Source: Bdellovibrio bacteriovorus HD100
GTDB taxonomy: Bacteria > Bdellovibrionota > Bdellovibrionia > Bdellovibrionales > Bdellovibrionaceae
DNA length: 64,000 bases
Direction: 5' to 3'
Assembly: GCF_000196175.1 (NCBI RefSeq)
Contig: NC_005363.1
Span: 3,534,001 to 3,598,000, forward strand
The position numbers were made by a program, and so were the translations under genes. Positions 25,575-34,619 of this stretch are shown here, one piece after another. How positions within the stretch are numbered: the first letter of the stretch is position 1; every line of letters starts with the position of its first letter. The notes below the pieces were generated by a model, which made no database searches, was not told the origin of the DNA, and saw only the letters and a program-made list of their open reading frames with translations.

Positions 25575-26214
25575 GACTCCCCTTCAGTTTTCCGTCAGCA
25601 GAATACATCTTTTCCATGGCGCCCAGCACCTGCTGACTGGCTTCATCCGGACGACCTGCCAGTCCTTTCAGAACCCCTGCACGGTCTTCGGGCCTGCGAT
25701 TCTGACTGAGCTTCTTTTTATAACTGATATCAGTGATTTGTATCTTGAATCCAACGATGTGTCTTTCTAGGCTTTCACCCTGAAGGTCCTCGGGGATTGA
25801 AAACTGCCAACCACTGGGCCAATGGCGCTCGGACTGCGCGGAAAGATCTTTTAAACATTCGATCAGATCTTCACCGTATAGAAGTTCCACTTTGCCTTTT
25901 ACATGAACCACAGAATAGTTCCAGGTCGGCACATCATCCTTCGCATACCAAACCGGAGTGATATAAGTGTGTGGCCCGTGAAAGATCGCGGTGACATCAC
26001 AGTCAGTAAACTGCCTCCACTGAGGATTGGCCTTGGCCATATGGCCGATCAGCTCAATCCGGCCGTCGACTTTCTTTGGCGTCAAGGGAAGATGGGAAAC
26101 AAAGGGCGCTCCATCAGCAACCGAAATGACGGTCGCAAACGGAAAATAGTCCATCAGCTCATAGGCTTCAATAAGATCAGCGGATTTGTACTTCTGTGGA
26201 TTGTACAATTGCAT
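25567..26214 (-). CDS. PaiB-like FMN-binding transcriptional regulator
   Basis: 215 residues. It opens MQLYNPQKYKSADLIEAYELMDYFPFATVI and contains SHLPLTP, GHMAKANPQW, PTWNYSVVHVKG and IVGFKIQITDISYKKKLSQNR, all typical of the PaiB family (split-barrel FMN-binding fold). PaiB is described as a negative regulator of sporulation and degradative enzymes in Bacillus; its role here is unknown. Co-directional with the FBP-domain gene and overlapping it. Confidence 0.93.
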   Translation of the reverse strand: MQLYNPQKYKSADLIEAYELMDYFPFATVISVADGAPFVSHLPLTPKKVDGRIELIGHMAKANPQWRQFTDCDVTAIFHGPHTYITPVWYAKDDVPTWNYSVVHVKGKVELLYGEDLIECLKDLSAQSERHWPSGWQFSIPEDLQGESLERHIVGFKIQITDISYKKKLSQNRRPEDRAGVLKGLAGRPDEASQQVLGAMEKMYSADGKLKGSHD

Positions 26215-26222
26215 CCTCAGGG

Positions 26223-26825
26223 CTACGACCAGAACTCTGCCGGTGGCGGAGTTCCGTGTTTGAACAGGTTATACCAGTGTTGACGCTTTTCTTCGGTGTA
26301 AACATCCAAAGCGCGCAAAAGCTCCAGAGTGAAATCCACCGGACCGGCACCAGAAGCCGTGATCAGATTTCCATCCGTGACGGCAAGCTGGTTCTGATAA
26401 TTGGCGTCTTCAGTATAGGTTGGCACGAAGGCCTTTAGCATGTTCAGATCATTGCTGGTGTGTTTGCGGTCTTTCAGTAAACCTTCTTGCGCCAGCGCAA
26501 AGGTCGCCCCACAGATCGCCGCCAACACAGAGTTTTGCTTCAAAACCTGTGCTGCCAGTGCGCGCACGTCTTTATTGCGATCCATATTCGGCCAGTTTTC
26601 CCCGCCGATCAGAATCAAAGCTGACACCTGATCTGCGGTATAGTCTGAGACAGCCGCCTGAGGCTGCACTTTCAGGCTTCCGATGGAGGTGATGGTGTTC
26701 TTCGTTTCGGACACAACGGTAAAAGGAATCTTGTTCTGGGAAAGTTCGCTCATCAGGTAAGCGCCTTCCCAGTCCGCGTATTCATCCGGCAGATAGATCA
26801 AAATGTTTTTGTCGTTAGCAGCCAT
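26223..26825 (-). CDS. DJ-1/PfpI-family protein
   Basis: 200 residues. Class I amidotransferase-like fold: YLPDEYADWEGAYLMSEL with the conserved glutamate, LILIGGENW, and the nucleophile elbow AAICGATFALAQEGLL, with cysteine in A-I-C-G-A-T. The family includes chaperones, deglycase candidates and peptidase-like proteins. Adjacent PaiB lies nine bases downstream, so they may be co-expressed. Confidence 0.9.
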   Translation of the reverse strand: MAANDKNILIYLPDEYADWEGAYLMSELSQNKIPFTVVSETKNTITSIGSLKVQPQAAVSDYTADQVSALILIGGENWPNMDRNKDVRALAAQVLKQNSVLAAICGATFALAQEGLLKDRKHTSNDLNMLKAFVPTYTEDANYQNQLAVTDGNLITASGAGPVDFTLELLRALDVYTEEKRQHWYNLFKHGTPPPAEFWS

Positions 26826-26844
26826 GGAAGCCTCCTTGCGGGAA

Positions 26845-27825
26845 TTATAGAACCTTCACCGAAACTTTGCCTATGGAAATAATTTTTCCCGTCTGATCCA
26901 GAATAGGGAAAACAGTGGAAAGATACTTTTCTTCGGCGCCCTTGCTGGCAAAAACTTCATCAAAAGTCACCGGGATCCTGGATCTTAAAACTTCCTGCTC
27001 TTTTTCAGGCGGCGCAGAGTGAAGAGGTGAAGTCAAAAGTCTTACGTTCTTCCCCAGCAGGGATTCCCTTGTAAAACCAACCAATCCTGCAAAAGCGTCG
27101 TTGCAGTTGGTGATGACTCCTTCAGTGTCTTTCACAATCAGCAAAAAAGGAGCCGAGTCCAGGATCTGCTGCATGCGGGTTCTGAAATTGCGTTCATCCG
27201 TCACATCGCGAGCCGAGGCAAAGCGAACACCCAGCTCATCATCAGCAACGGCGCTCCAGCTAAGAGTGCGGTAAGAACCCTGCGCTGTCTGATACCGGTT
27301 CACAAAGTCAACTGAACGCAGCCCCAGACTGAGGGCCTTGATGTTTTCACGGGTGGAGGCGCGGTCCTCGGGATGGATAAAGTCAAAAAACGGGGTGCTA
27401 AGCAGGACTTCTTCACTGTAGCCCAGGGTGTTCACCAGGGACTTGCTGACCTTCTTAAGACGTCCGTCTTTTCCCGCAACGGCCATCAGGTCATTGGAAA
27501 TGGAGAAGAACCGATCCAGAGTGATCTGGGAGTCCTCGGTTTCAGACAGGCGTTGGGCCATTTTATCGTAATCACGACGGGCTTTCTCCAACTCCAAGCT
27601 GGAGGAATGGCACGTGGCAATCCCGAAGCAAGCCAATGCGGGAATCAAAATAATAAATGCAATAATCTGAGCTGTAGAAATAGCCGGAAGGATGATAGCC
27701 GCCGCCACAAAAAGAGCTGACAGCAGCAAAATGGCAATAAGGGAAATCAGAGTGATCTTGTTCTGGACCTGCCAGGAACTAAAGTACTCAACTGTTTTTT
27801 TCTTGTCGTTCAGCGCCAAAACCAC
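26845..27825 (-). CDS. Membrane receptor with two PAS domains and no output
   Basis: 326 residues. Two transmembrane helices near residues 25-70 (ITLISLIAILLLSALFVAAAIIL, then IIAFIILIPALACFGIA), a short coiled coil, a first PAS/PAC about 100-215 (FFSISNDLMAVAGKDGRLKKVS to ARDVTDERNFR), and a second PAS about 220-326. It stops after the second PAS without a kinase, GGDEF or methyl-accepting domain. The stop is at the domain end, so this is probably complete and not truncated. It may signal through an unlinked partner. Confidence 0.82.
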   Translation of the reverse strand: MVLALNDKKKTVEYFSSWQVQNKITLISLIAILLLSALFVAAAIILPAISTAQIIAFIILIPALACFGIATCHSSSLELEKARRDYDKMAQRLSETEDSQITLDRFFSISNDLMAVAGKDGRLKKVSKSLVNTLGYSEEVLLSTPFFDFIHPEDRASTRENIKALSLGLRSVDFVNRYQTAQGSYRTLSWSAVADDELGVRFASARDVTDERNFRTRMQQILDSAPFLLIVKDTEGVITNCNDAFAGLVGFTRESLLGKNVRLLTSPLHSAPPEKEQEVLRSRIPVTFDEVFASKGAEEKYLSTVFPILDQTGKIISIGKVSVKVL

Positions 27826-27898
27826 GTCCCTCTAGCAGTGCATGGGATCATATCCAACCGGATTGGATCATTCAAGTAATCTCCGAACGGGGCCAATT

Positions 27899-28093
27899 TT
27901 AGTGTTCGCCGTCCGCCGCACGCATTTTTCTTAAAACCATCATAATGGTCTCGCCGTCCACCCCGGCGCGTCTCATCAGGGCTCGGGCCCGGTCAAAGTC
28001 GTCGGAATCCAGGGCCTCAAAGAACTCGTCAATCTTATTGATCTCTGCAATTTTCTCAAGAACCAAGGTCCCCTCAAAATCACTTTCATCCAT
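27899..28093 (-). CDS. Small acidic hypothetical protein
   Basis: 64 residues from the ATG at 28093, preceded by CAGGGGGT; a start at 28123 is possible. Helical and acidic (EKIAEINKIDEFFEALDSDDFDRARALMRRAGVD). Not recognised. Divergent from the RadD helicase gene. Confidence 0.6.
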   Translation of the reverse strand: MDESDFEGTLVLEKIAEINKIDEFFEALDSDDFDRARALMRRAGVDGETIMMVLRKMRAADGEH

Positions 28094-28204
28094 ATAGACC
28101 CCCTGCAAAAATAGTTTAGTCACGGCGCTCTCAGCTGTAAATAAGCTTGTGTCCAGAGAAACTTAAGAAGTGAGATTTTCAGCCTAATCCTGTAAGGTGG
28201 GCCC

Positions 28205-29947
28205 ATGTACAGGTTACGTGACTATCAACAGCAGGCGGTTACAAATACGATCCGGTATTTCCAGAAGAAACGGGAACCGGCTGTCATTGTGCTGCCAACA
28301 GGTGCGGGAAAAAGTTTGGTTATCGCCGAATTGGCCCGCATCGCCCGTGGCCGCATCCTGGTACTGGCACACGTCAAAGAACTGGTTGAACAAAACCATG
28401 ACAAGTACAGAAGCTATGGCCTGGAAGCCGGCATCTTTTCTGCCAGCCTGGGAAAGAAAGACCACGATCAGAAGGCCATCTTTGGAAGCGTACAGTCCGT
28501 GGCCCGCGCCCCGGATGAATTCTTCAACAACTTCTCTTTACTGATCATCGATGAATGCCATCGTGTCGCCGAAGAGGGCGCAACACAATATCAAGAAGTC
28601 GTTAAAAAGCTGCAGGATCGCAACCCCACTTTGTGTGTCTTGGGCCTGACGGCCACGCCTTACCGCATGGGCTTAGGCTGGATTTATGAATACAATCAAG
28701 GTGGCGAGCTTAAAACCGAACAAAGCCGATTCTTCAAGCAGTGCGTGTACGAACTGCCACTGTCCTACATGATCCGCCACGGCTATCTGACCATCCCGGT
28801 AAAGGTGGATATTCCCGTCACATGTTACGACTTTTCAGACCTGCTGGGAAAAGACCGCGCCTTCACCACCGCCGAGGTTGAAGAAGTTCTTAAGAATCAA
28901 AAGCGCCTGACCCCTTTGATTATCAATAACATCATCGACATCACGGAAAAGTACGACCGTCAGGGTGTGATGATTTTTGCCAGCACCATTAAACATGCTG
29001 AAGAAATCATGACCTATCTGCCCACGGATCAGGCCCGCGTCGTCTTTGGTGACACGGATATCAAGGAGCGTGCGCAGATCATCCACGACTTTAAACAGAA
29101 GAAATTCAAGTACCTGGTGAACGTGTCCGTCCTGACCACCGGATTTGATGCGCCTCACGTCGATGTTATTGCGATCTTGCGCCCCACGGAATCCAACAGC
29201 TTGTATCAGCAGATTGTGGGTCGCGGACTTCGTTTATCTGAAGACAAAAAAGACTGTTACGTGCTGGATTACACCGGGGTCGGTCACGACATCTATGCCC
29301 CGGAGATCAGCGACAAGCGCCCGGCCAAGGACACCGTCCCGGTCAAAGTGGCCTGCCCCAAGTGTGCCTTTGAAAATGATTTCTGGGGTTATGCCGATGA
29401 TGACGGCGTGGTCTTTGAACATTTCGGCAGAAAATGCAAAGGGGCCTCTCAAGACCCGAACACATTGGAAATCAAGCCCTGCGGATTCCGATTCAGATTT
29501 AAACTTTGCCACAACTGTTCCTGTGAAAACGACATCACGGCCAAGGCTTGTGAAAAGTGCGATGCCGTCTTAATTGATGCCGAAGCCAAACTGAAACAGG
29601 CGAAGCTTTCCAAAAACGCCCACGTGATGACTCCGGACCGGATTTCATTTGAAGAGCGTAAGGACAAGAACTCAAATCCTTACCTTGAAATCCGTTATTA
29701 CGATCTGGAATCCAATTACCTCAGCGAAGTCCACTTCTTCAACAACACAACAGCTGTGAAGAAGTTCAATATCAACTTCTTAAGGTCCCACCTCAGACTG
29801 CCGGAACTGGCCGTGGATCTGACAAGTCCTCAGGAAGTCATCCGATTCCAGAAGCTTTTCCGCTCCCCGATCTTTGTCATCGCCAGAAAACAGGACAAGT
29901 TCTGGCGCGTGACTGAAAAAGTCTTTGCTGAAGAGCTGGCACCTTAA
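28205..29947 (+). CDS. radD: RadD-like superfamily 2 helicase
   Basis: 580 residues, matching the RadD (YejH) length. Motif I LPTGAGKS, motif II IIDECHR (DECH), motif III GLTATP, motif IV-V LVNVSVLTTGFDAPHVD, motif VI QQIVGRGLR. The C-terminal part carries paired cysteines (CPKC, CHNC, CEKC) of a zinc domain. RadD helps RecA-dependent repair of double-strand breaks and stalled forks. The symbol rests on length, motif layout and the zinc tail. Confidence 0.85.
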   Translation: MYRLRDYQQQAVTNTIRYFQKKREPAVIVLPTGAGKSLVIAELARIARGRILVLAHVKELVEQNHDKYRSYGLEAGIFSASLGKKDHDQKAIFGSVQSVARAPDEFFNNFSLLIIDECHRVAEEGATQYQEVVKKLQDRNPTLCVLGLTATPYRMGLGWIYEYNQGGELKTEQSRFFKQCVYELPLSYMIRHGYLTIPVKVDIPVTCYDFSDLLGKDRAFTTAEVEEVLKNQKRLTPLIINNIIDITEKYDRQGVMIFASTIKHAEEIMTYLPTDQARVVFGDTDIKERAQIIHDFKQKKFKYLVNVSVLTTGFDAPHVDVIAILRPTESNSLYQQIVGRGLRLSEDKKDCYVLDYTGVGHDIYAPEISDKRPAKDTVPVKVACPKCAFENDFWGYADDDGVVFEHFGRKCKGASQDPNTLEIKPCGFRFRFKLCHNCSCENDITAKACEKCDAVLIDAEAKLKQAKLSKNAHVMTPDRISFEERKDKNSNPYLEIRYYDLESNYLSEVHFFNNTTAVKKFNINFLRSHLRLPELAVDLTSPQEVIRFQKLFRSPIFVIARKQDKFWRVTEKVFAEELAP

Positions 29948-29990
29948 AGAATAGATAGCGCAGAGTGGATTCTCGGGGTTAAATCAAGAC

Positions 29991-30917
29991 ATGAAAAAAC
30001 TTGGTCTTGCTGAGCTATTGGCTCCCGTCACGCTTCCTGAATTCTTTAACTCCCACTGGCCCGTGGAACCTTTGTTTATTCCGGCGACCCCGGGGAAACT
30101 GCAGGACATATTTGCCTTAGAGCAAATGCAAGATCTTAAAAATCTGATCTCTGCCCGCCAGCGCAAGGTTCGTGCCTGTCTGCCTGATTTTGACGACGAA
30201 TACAGCTCGATCCATCTTGAACCTGGTGATGCACTTAAAGCCTATCGCAACAACATGACCCTGGTTTTTGATTCCATGCAAAGTCAGGATTCAACAATTG
30301 CCGACATGCTGGGGAACGTCCGCGCGGACTTGGGGTTGGTAACTGGTGGAGCTGAAAACGATCTGTGCAAAGCGCGCTCGATTGCCTATGCCACACCGGC
30401 TGGTTGCGGCACCCGTCTGCACTTTGATGCCAATGCAAACTTCATCATTCAGATCAAAGGCACCAAGACATGGAGACTTGCACCGAATGAGTCCGTGGAG
30501 TTCCCTACGGAACGCTTTACCACTGGCTCGGAAGAAATGCCGGCAGCTCTGGAAAAACAATGTCATGCTCACCTGATCGATGCTCTTGATGAAGACAGCA
30601 TGAAAGTCGTGATGAAGCCGGGCTGTGTTTTGTTTGTTCCCCGCGGTTATTGGCATGAAACAACCACGGAGGAAGAATCCCTTTCACTGAACTTTACATT
30701 CAGCCAACCGACGTGGGCGGATGTGTTCACCAAGTCATTGCAAGAGGTCCTTTTAAGGTCACCGGAATGGCGTGAACTGGCCGACGGCCTTGAAGGCACT
30801 GATCAAGAACGAAAAGAAGCCGCGATCGCACGTTTTGAATTCTTGCTAAAAAGCCTGGCCACAGAGCTGCCAGAGATTTCCGGCCGACTGCTGCTTCAGG
30901 AAGGTGGCTTGATCTAA
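29991..30917 (+). CDS. JmjC/cupin 2-oxoglutarate-Fe(II) oxygenase (RoxA-like)
   Basis: 308 residues. The iron motif H-x-D lies in GTRLHFDANANFI and the distal histidine in PRGYWHETT. KGTKTWRLAP follows the typical JmjC layout of the ribosomal oxygenase family (YcfD/RoxA), which hydroxylates ribosomal protein residues. The protein is shorter than E. coli YcfD, so substrate assignment is uncertain. It converges with the HxlR gene, overlapping by four bases. Confidence 0.8.
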   Translation: MKKLGLAELLAPVTLPEFFNSHWPVEPLFIPATPGKLQDIFALEQMQDLKNLISARQRKVRACLPDFDDEYSSIHLEPGDALKAYRNNMTLVFDSMQSQDSTIADMLGNVRADLGLVTGGAENDLCKARSIAYATPAGCGTRLHFDANANFIIQIKGTKTWRLAPNESVEFPTERFTTGSEEMPAALEKQCHAHLIDALDEDSMKVVMKPGCVLFVPRGYWHETTTEEESLSLNFTFSQPTWADVFTKSLQEVLLRSPEWRELADGLEGTDQERKEAAIARFEFLLKSLATELPEISGRLLLQEGGLI

Positions 30918-31234
30918 CGAAGCCACTTGTCTCCGAATTTTGCCATGGAATCAAAAACCGCAGAAAGGCCTTTGCCTTTTTCAGTCAAAGAGTATTCCAC
31001 CCGTGGCGGGACTTCGGCGTAGACTTTTCTTGAAACCAACCCCTGATCTTCAAGCTCCGTCAGGCGCTCGGTCAGGGTTTTGGGGCTGATGGAACCCAAC
31101 GACCGACGAAGCTCATTGAATCGGACGACTTTATTAGCCAGTAAGTCTCTAAAGATGAGAATCGTCCACTTTCCGTCCAGAATCATCGCCGTCTTATAAA
31201 CCGGGCAGGCTTCCAATGATTTACTTTTTGCCAT
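30914..31234 (-). CDS. HxlR-family transcriptional regulator
   Basis: 106 residues. The opening CPVYKTAMILDGKWTILIFRDLL and RSLGSISPKTLTERLTELEDQGLVSRKVY are diagnostic of HxlR winged-helix proteins. The cysteine near residue 9 is the usual redox-sensing position. It lies divergent from a pirin gene with a perfect palindrome between them, so it probably represses that gene and itself. Confidence 0.95.
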   Translation of the reverse strand: MAKSKSLEACPVYKTAMILDGKWTILIFRDLLANKVVRFNELRRSLGSISPKTLTERLTELEDQGLVSRKVYAEVPPRVEYSLTEKGKGLSAVFDSMAKFGDKWLR

Positions 31235-31246
31235 TAGTTCACTCCA

Positions 31247-31260
31247 GGAAACTAGTTTCC
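31247..31260. promoter_or_regulatory. Palindromic HxlR operator
   Basis: GGAAACTAGTTTCC is a perfect 14-base palindrome 13 bases upstream of the HxlR start and facing the pirin gene. It matches the size of known HxlR-type sites. Confidence 0.7.
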
Positions 31261-31320
31261 AAAATACCCCTACTTTACTAAAGATACCACCTGCCTCAGA
31301 ATACCATAAGGAGCGATTCT

Positions 31321-32010
31321 ATGAATTCAAAACTATCCGAAATTCAAGTTAGGCCCTATTCCCAGTTGCCGGAAATGAACCTGGGCTGGCTGTCTTTGAA
31401 AGATCACTTTATCGCCACTGTCGGCCCGTATTCCGGTCGTGGCGAACAACTGAAAAATCTGCTGGTTTTGGCGGATGCGAAAATCCAACCCAAATCCCGC
31501 TTTCCCGATCATCCCCACAATGACATGGAAATCCTGACCTGGGTGGTTCATGGCAAGCTTCAACATTTGGATGACAAAGGAACGAATCAGGAAGTTCCGG
31601 CAGAGCATCTGCAACTGATGAGTGCGCGAGACGGGATCTTTCATGCGGAAGGGAATCTTAGCGACCAACCTTTGCGTCTGCTGCAGATCTGGATCCATCC
31701 GAATGCTAAATCAGGAACTCCCGTGGTGCAGCAAGCAGGCCTTACCCAAAAAGGCTTCAACCTGTTGGCGGGACCTAGTGCTGCTCCACTGAATATCCGA
31801 CAGGATGTGTGGTTGTACGCTGCAAAGATTGAAGGGGAAGAACAGGTCTTTGAAATTCCTGAAGACAAGTTTGCCTATGCGGTTTCCATTGGAAATCTTA
31901 GCTGGAACGGCAGCGAGCTCCAAGATGGTGACGGCCTTCTTGCCCAAAGCGGAAAGCTAACCATCAAAGGCAAAGGACAAGCCATCGTCATTTTGCAGAA
32001 CAGACAATGA
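31321..32010 (+). CDS. Pirin-family protein (YhhW-like)
   Basis: 229 residues, a bicupin. DHPHNDMEILTWVVHGKLQHLDD carries the metal ligands, with further histidine and glutamate positions in SARDGIFHAEGNL. It matches the short YhhW type, some of which are quercetin 2,3-dioxygenases. GGAG lies before the ATG. Divergent from HxlR and probably under its control. Confidence 0.93.
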   Translation: MNSKLSEIQVRPYSQLPEMNLGWLSLKDHFIATVGPYSGRGEQLKNLLVLADAKIQPKSRFPDHPHNDMEILTWVVHGKLQHLDDKGTNQEVPAEHLQLMSARDGIFHAEGNLSDQPLRLLQIWIHPNAKSGTPVVQQAGLTQKGFNLLAGPSAAPLNIRQDVWLYAAKIEGEEQVFEIPEDKFAYAVSIGNLSWNGSELQDGDGLLAQSGKLTIKGKGQAIVILQNRQ

Positions 32011-32052
32011 AGATGCAGTGTCAGCTGACGACGGTATTTGGACTTAAAAAAG

Positions 32053-32253
32053 CTATTTCTGCTTTTTCTTCCATTCATCCGTCGGCAGACCTTCAAAACC
32101 CCAATCCTCGTCCGCAATTTCCTGGATAACGATATGAGTGTGTTCTGGCTTCTTACCCAGTACTTTTACAAGAGACTGAGTAATATCAGCGATAATTTGC
32201 GCTTTCTGCTCTTTTGTTGCGCCCTTTGTAATCTGAACGTTAACGTAAGGCAT
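32053..32253 (-). CDS. 4-oxalocrotonate tautomerase-family protein
   Basis: 66 residues. It opens MPYVNVQITKGATKEQKAQIIADITQ with the catalytic Pro-1 exposed after Met removal, then HIVIQEI and DDWG-like text (DEDWGFEG). The length fits the 4-OT family of small oligomeric tautomerases. Substrate unknown. Confidence 0.92.
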   Translation of the reverse strand: MPYVNVQITKGATKEQKAQIIADITQSLVKVLGKKPEHTHIVIQEIADEDWGFEGLPTDEWKKKQK

Positions 32254-32367
32254 AGATCCCCCGTGGCCGATATCTGAATTTTTGTATCTAGAAAACTCTA
32301 TTGCGCTTTGCTCAAAAACACCAGTTCAAATCTTGACGCTCCAGTTGCCAGGTCGTGTGATTTTGCT

Positions 32368-32910
32368 ATGAAGAAAATGGATCTTCGCAAAGCATTCACT
32401 CTTATCGAGCCCGGCCCGGTGACGCTCGTGACCACAAGTGCCGGAGGCACCAATAATGTCATGACCATTTCATGGACGATGGCGGTAGATTTCACACCTA
32501 AACTTGCTATCACCACAGGTCCGTGGAACTTTTCCTATAAAGCGCTCACAAAGAGCCGCGAGTGTGTCATTGCCATACCGACTGTTGATTTGCTGGATAA
32601 AGTGGTTGGCGTGGGCACTTGTTCTGGAAAAGACACTGACAAGTTTGATACATTTCGACTCACGCCCATCAAAGGAAAGTATGTTGAAGCTCCCCTGATC
32701 AAAGAATGTGTTGCCAACATTGAATGCAAAGTCGTCGACATCATCAAGAAGCACGACATCGTCGTGCTTGAGGGAGTTGCCGCTTACTTCGACACCTCCC
32801 GAAAGGAAAAGCGCACCCTGCATGCCGTGGGTGACGGCACCTTTGTCGTCGATGGCAGGACACTTGATCGAAAGAAACAGATGCGCTCAAAGCTTCTTGG
32901 CATTTTCTGA
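32368..32910 (+). CDS. Flavin reductase-like FMN-binding protein
   Basis: 180 residues from the ATG at 32368; an upstream in-frame ATG at 32308 would add 20 residues without a ribosome site. It contains PGPVTLVTTSAGGTNNVMTISWTMAVDFTPKLAIT, then ECVIAIPTVDLLDKVVGVGTCSGKDTDKF, the flavin reductase-like split-barrel signature. Probably supplies reduced flavin or is a standalone flavoprotein. Confidence 0.9.
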   Translation: MKKMDLRKAFTLIEPGPVTLVTTSAGGTNNVMTISWTMAVDFTPKLAITTGPWNFSYKALTKSRECVIAIPTVDLLDKVVGVGTCSGKDTDKFDTFRLTPIKGKYVEAPLIKECVANIECKVVDIIKKHDIVVLEGVAAYFDTSRKEKRTLHAVGDGTFVVDGRTLDRKKQMRSKLLGIF

Positions 32911-32939
32911 AAATGACCATCGAGGCCTTAGAAAAAGGC

Positions 32940-33554
32940 TCACTTCTTTCTTACGAATTTAAGCCTACGGAAAAGAAGCATGCGATTGTTCGCTGGCATT
33001 TCGAAATCTTTCACGAACTCAAAACCATTCTTAAACATCGCCGCCAGCACATCTTCAAAATTGCGGATGCCACTTTGCGGATCTCGTTCACGCAGGGACT
33101 TGTCGAACTCTTCATTGCTAGGGGTCGTGAACTTGCCGTTATAGTTGAACGGCCCGTAGATCAAAACCTTCCCGCCTTCTTCCAAGCGGCCTGCGATCAA
33201 TTTGATAAAAGTCTTACACTCTTTCCAGGACATGATGTGGAATGTATTGATCGTCAGAATCACGTCGAAAGTGCGAATCGGGAAATCATCCTCCCCGACA
33301 ACCATACGGAAGGGGGTTTTGATATTCGGAATCCCGCTTTGTTGGATGCGCTCACGAAGCATCGGCAGGTTCTCTGCCACTTCGGTCGGAGTCCACTCCA
33401 TCCTTGGGAAGAAGGGCGCCAGGTAAACAGCGTGTTGTCCCGTACCGGCACCAACCTCGAGCAGGTTGCGGTCTTCGGGACGAATCACTTTCTTAAGAAC
33501 TTCCAGAATGGGTTCTTTATTACGATCGGCAGCAGCGGAGAATGGTAGTTCCAT
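32940..33554 (-). CDS. DUF938 SAM-dependent methyltransferase
   Basis: 204 residues. SAM-binding motif LLEVGAGTGQHAVYLAPFF near residue 36, then EWTPTEVAENLPML and ILTINTFHIMSWKEC. This follows the DUF938 family closely, including the start PFSAAADRNKEPILEVL. Substrate unknown. Confidence 0.92.
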   Translation of the reverse strand: MELPFSAAADRNKEPILEVLKKVIRPEDRNLLEVGAGTGQHAVYLAPFFPRMEWTPTEVAENLPMLRERIQQSGIPNIKTPFRMVVGEDDFPIRTFDVILTINTFHIMSWKECKTFIKLIAGRLEEGGKVLIYGPFNYNGKFTTPSNEEFDKSLRERDPQSGIRNFEDVLAAMFKNGFEFVKDFEMPANNRMLLFRRLKFVRKK

Positions 33555-33610
33555 GGGATTTCCTTAGAAGAGATAAAGGATTATTGCAAGTACTATCCGG
33601 CAAAATGTTC

Positions 33611-34513
33611 CTAACGAACATTCAAGTGCTCTTTGATATGACCAATAAAAGCCCTGAGCTTTGGCTGAACTTGGGAGCGCTTCGGATAATATAGAAAGTA
33701 CCCCGCACTAGACGGAGCAAACTGATTTAAGACCACCTCTAGCTTTCCGGACTTCAGATAGTCCTTGACGGTATCTTCAAGGACGTAGGTCAGCCCCATT
33801 CCCCCTACGGCCGCATCAACCAATAGCAATGGATCATTCATAATCACCGAACCTTTTACATGTACCTGAAAATCCCGGCCGTTGTGCTCGAATTCCCATC
33901 GGTCATAAACACTAGAGCTTCCGAAACGAAACTTTAAGCAGTTGTGTAACAGTAGATCCTTTGGTGTTTTGGGACGACCCATCTTATCCAGATACTTCTT
34001 TGAACCTACCACCACAAAACGAATGGGCCCGGATATCCTCACGGCCACCATATCCTGCGCCAGGATGTCGGAATGCCTGATCCCAGCATCAAAACCACTT
34101 TGCACAACGTCTTCGGTCTGATCAGAAAAATAGAGATCCACGGTAATATCCGGATACTTTTTCGCGAAGCTCGCCAGAAGAGGTTCGATATACGGTTGAT
34201 ATGTGGCCCTTGGAAGATTAATCCTCAGAACACCCGAGGGTTTATCCGCATATGATCCAACACTGGTAATTGCAGAAAGAATCTGCTCAAGACCCGGACC
34301 TGCTTGACCTAAAAACCTGATTCCGGCCTCGGTTAAACTGGTGCTTCTTGTTGTGCGGGTTAGCAATGCTACTCCCAAACGTTTCTCCAACTGTTTGATC
34401 ATTTTACTGATCGCAGGTGGAGAAATTCCCAACTCTTCCGCGGCAGCTGTGAAGTTGCGCTTCTCTGCCACCAGTTTCAAGGCCAACAGTCCATCTAATT
34501 GATTCTTATCCAT
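33611..34513 (-). CDS. LysR-family transcriptional regulator
   Basis: 300 residues. The winged helix reads LVAEKRNFTAAAEELGISPPAISKMIKQLEKRLGVALLTRTTRSTSLTEAG. The effector domain follows, with SGVLRINLPRATYQPYIEPLL as in the CrgA/YafC subgroup. Divergent from an alpha/beta hydrolase gene, with inverted repeats between them. Probably controls the hydrolase-MFS-cyclophilin-like operon. Confidence 0.95.
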   Translation of the reverse strand: MDKNQLDGLLALKLVAEKRNFTAAAEELGISPPAISKMIKQLEKRLGVALLTRTTRSTSLTEAGIRFLGQAGPGLEQILSAITSVGSYADKPSGVLRINLPRATYQPYIEPLLASFAKKYPDITVDLYFSDQTEDVVQSGFDAGIRHSDILAQDMVAVRISGPIRFVVVGSKKYLDKMGRPKTPKDLLLHNCLKFRFGSSSVYDRWEFEHNGRDFQVHVKGSVIMNDPLLLVDAAVGGMGLTYVLEDTVKDYLKSGKLEVVLNQFAPSSAGYFLYYPKRSQVQPKLRAFIGHIKEHLNVR

Positions 34514-34515
34514 TA

Positions 34516-34563
34516 TTAACCTCTAGTTAATACCACATAAACCATTATGCCATTTTTCATAAT
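34516..34563. promoter_or_regulatory. Inverted repeats between LysR and hydrolase genes
   Basis: Two inverted repeats lie in the divergent gap: TTAAC-n5-GTTAA at 34516-34530, directly upstream of the LysR start, and ATTATG-n8-CATAAT at 34544-34563. The spacing resembles LysR recognition and activation sites. Confidence 0.5.
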
Positions 34564-34619
34564 ATTAAACCACCGTATCATGATGGAGTACAAAGAGCGC
34601 AAATTTAAAGGAGTCACTT

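Noticed and set aside
32913-33548. 211-codon plus-strand frame
   Set aside because: It is antisense to the DUF938 methyltransferase gene.
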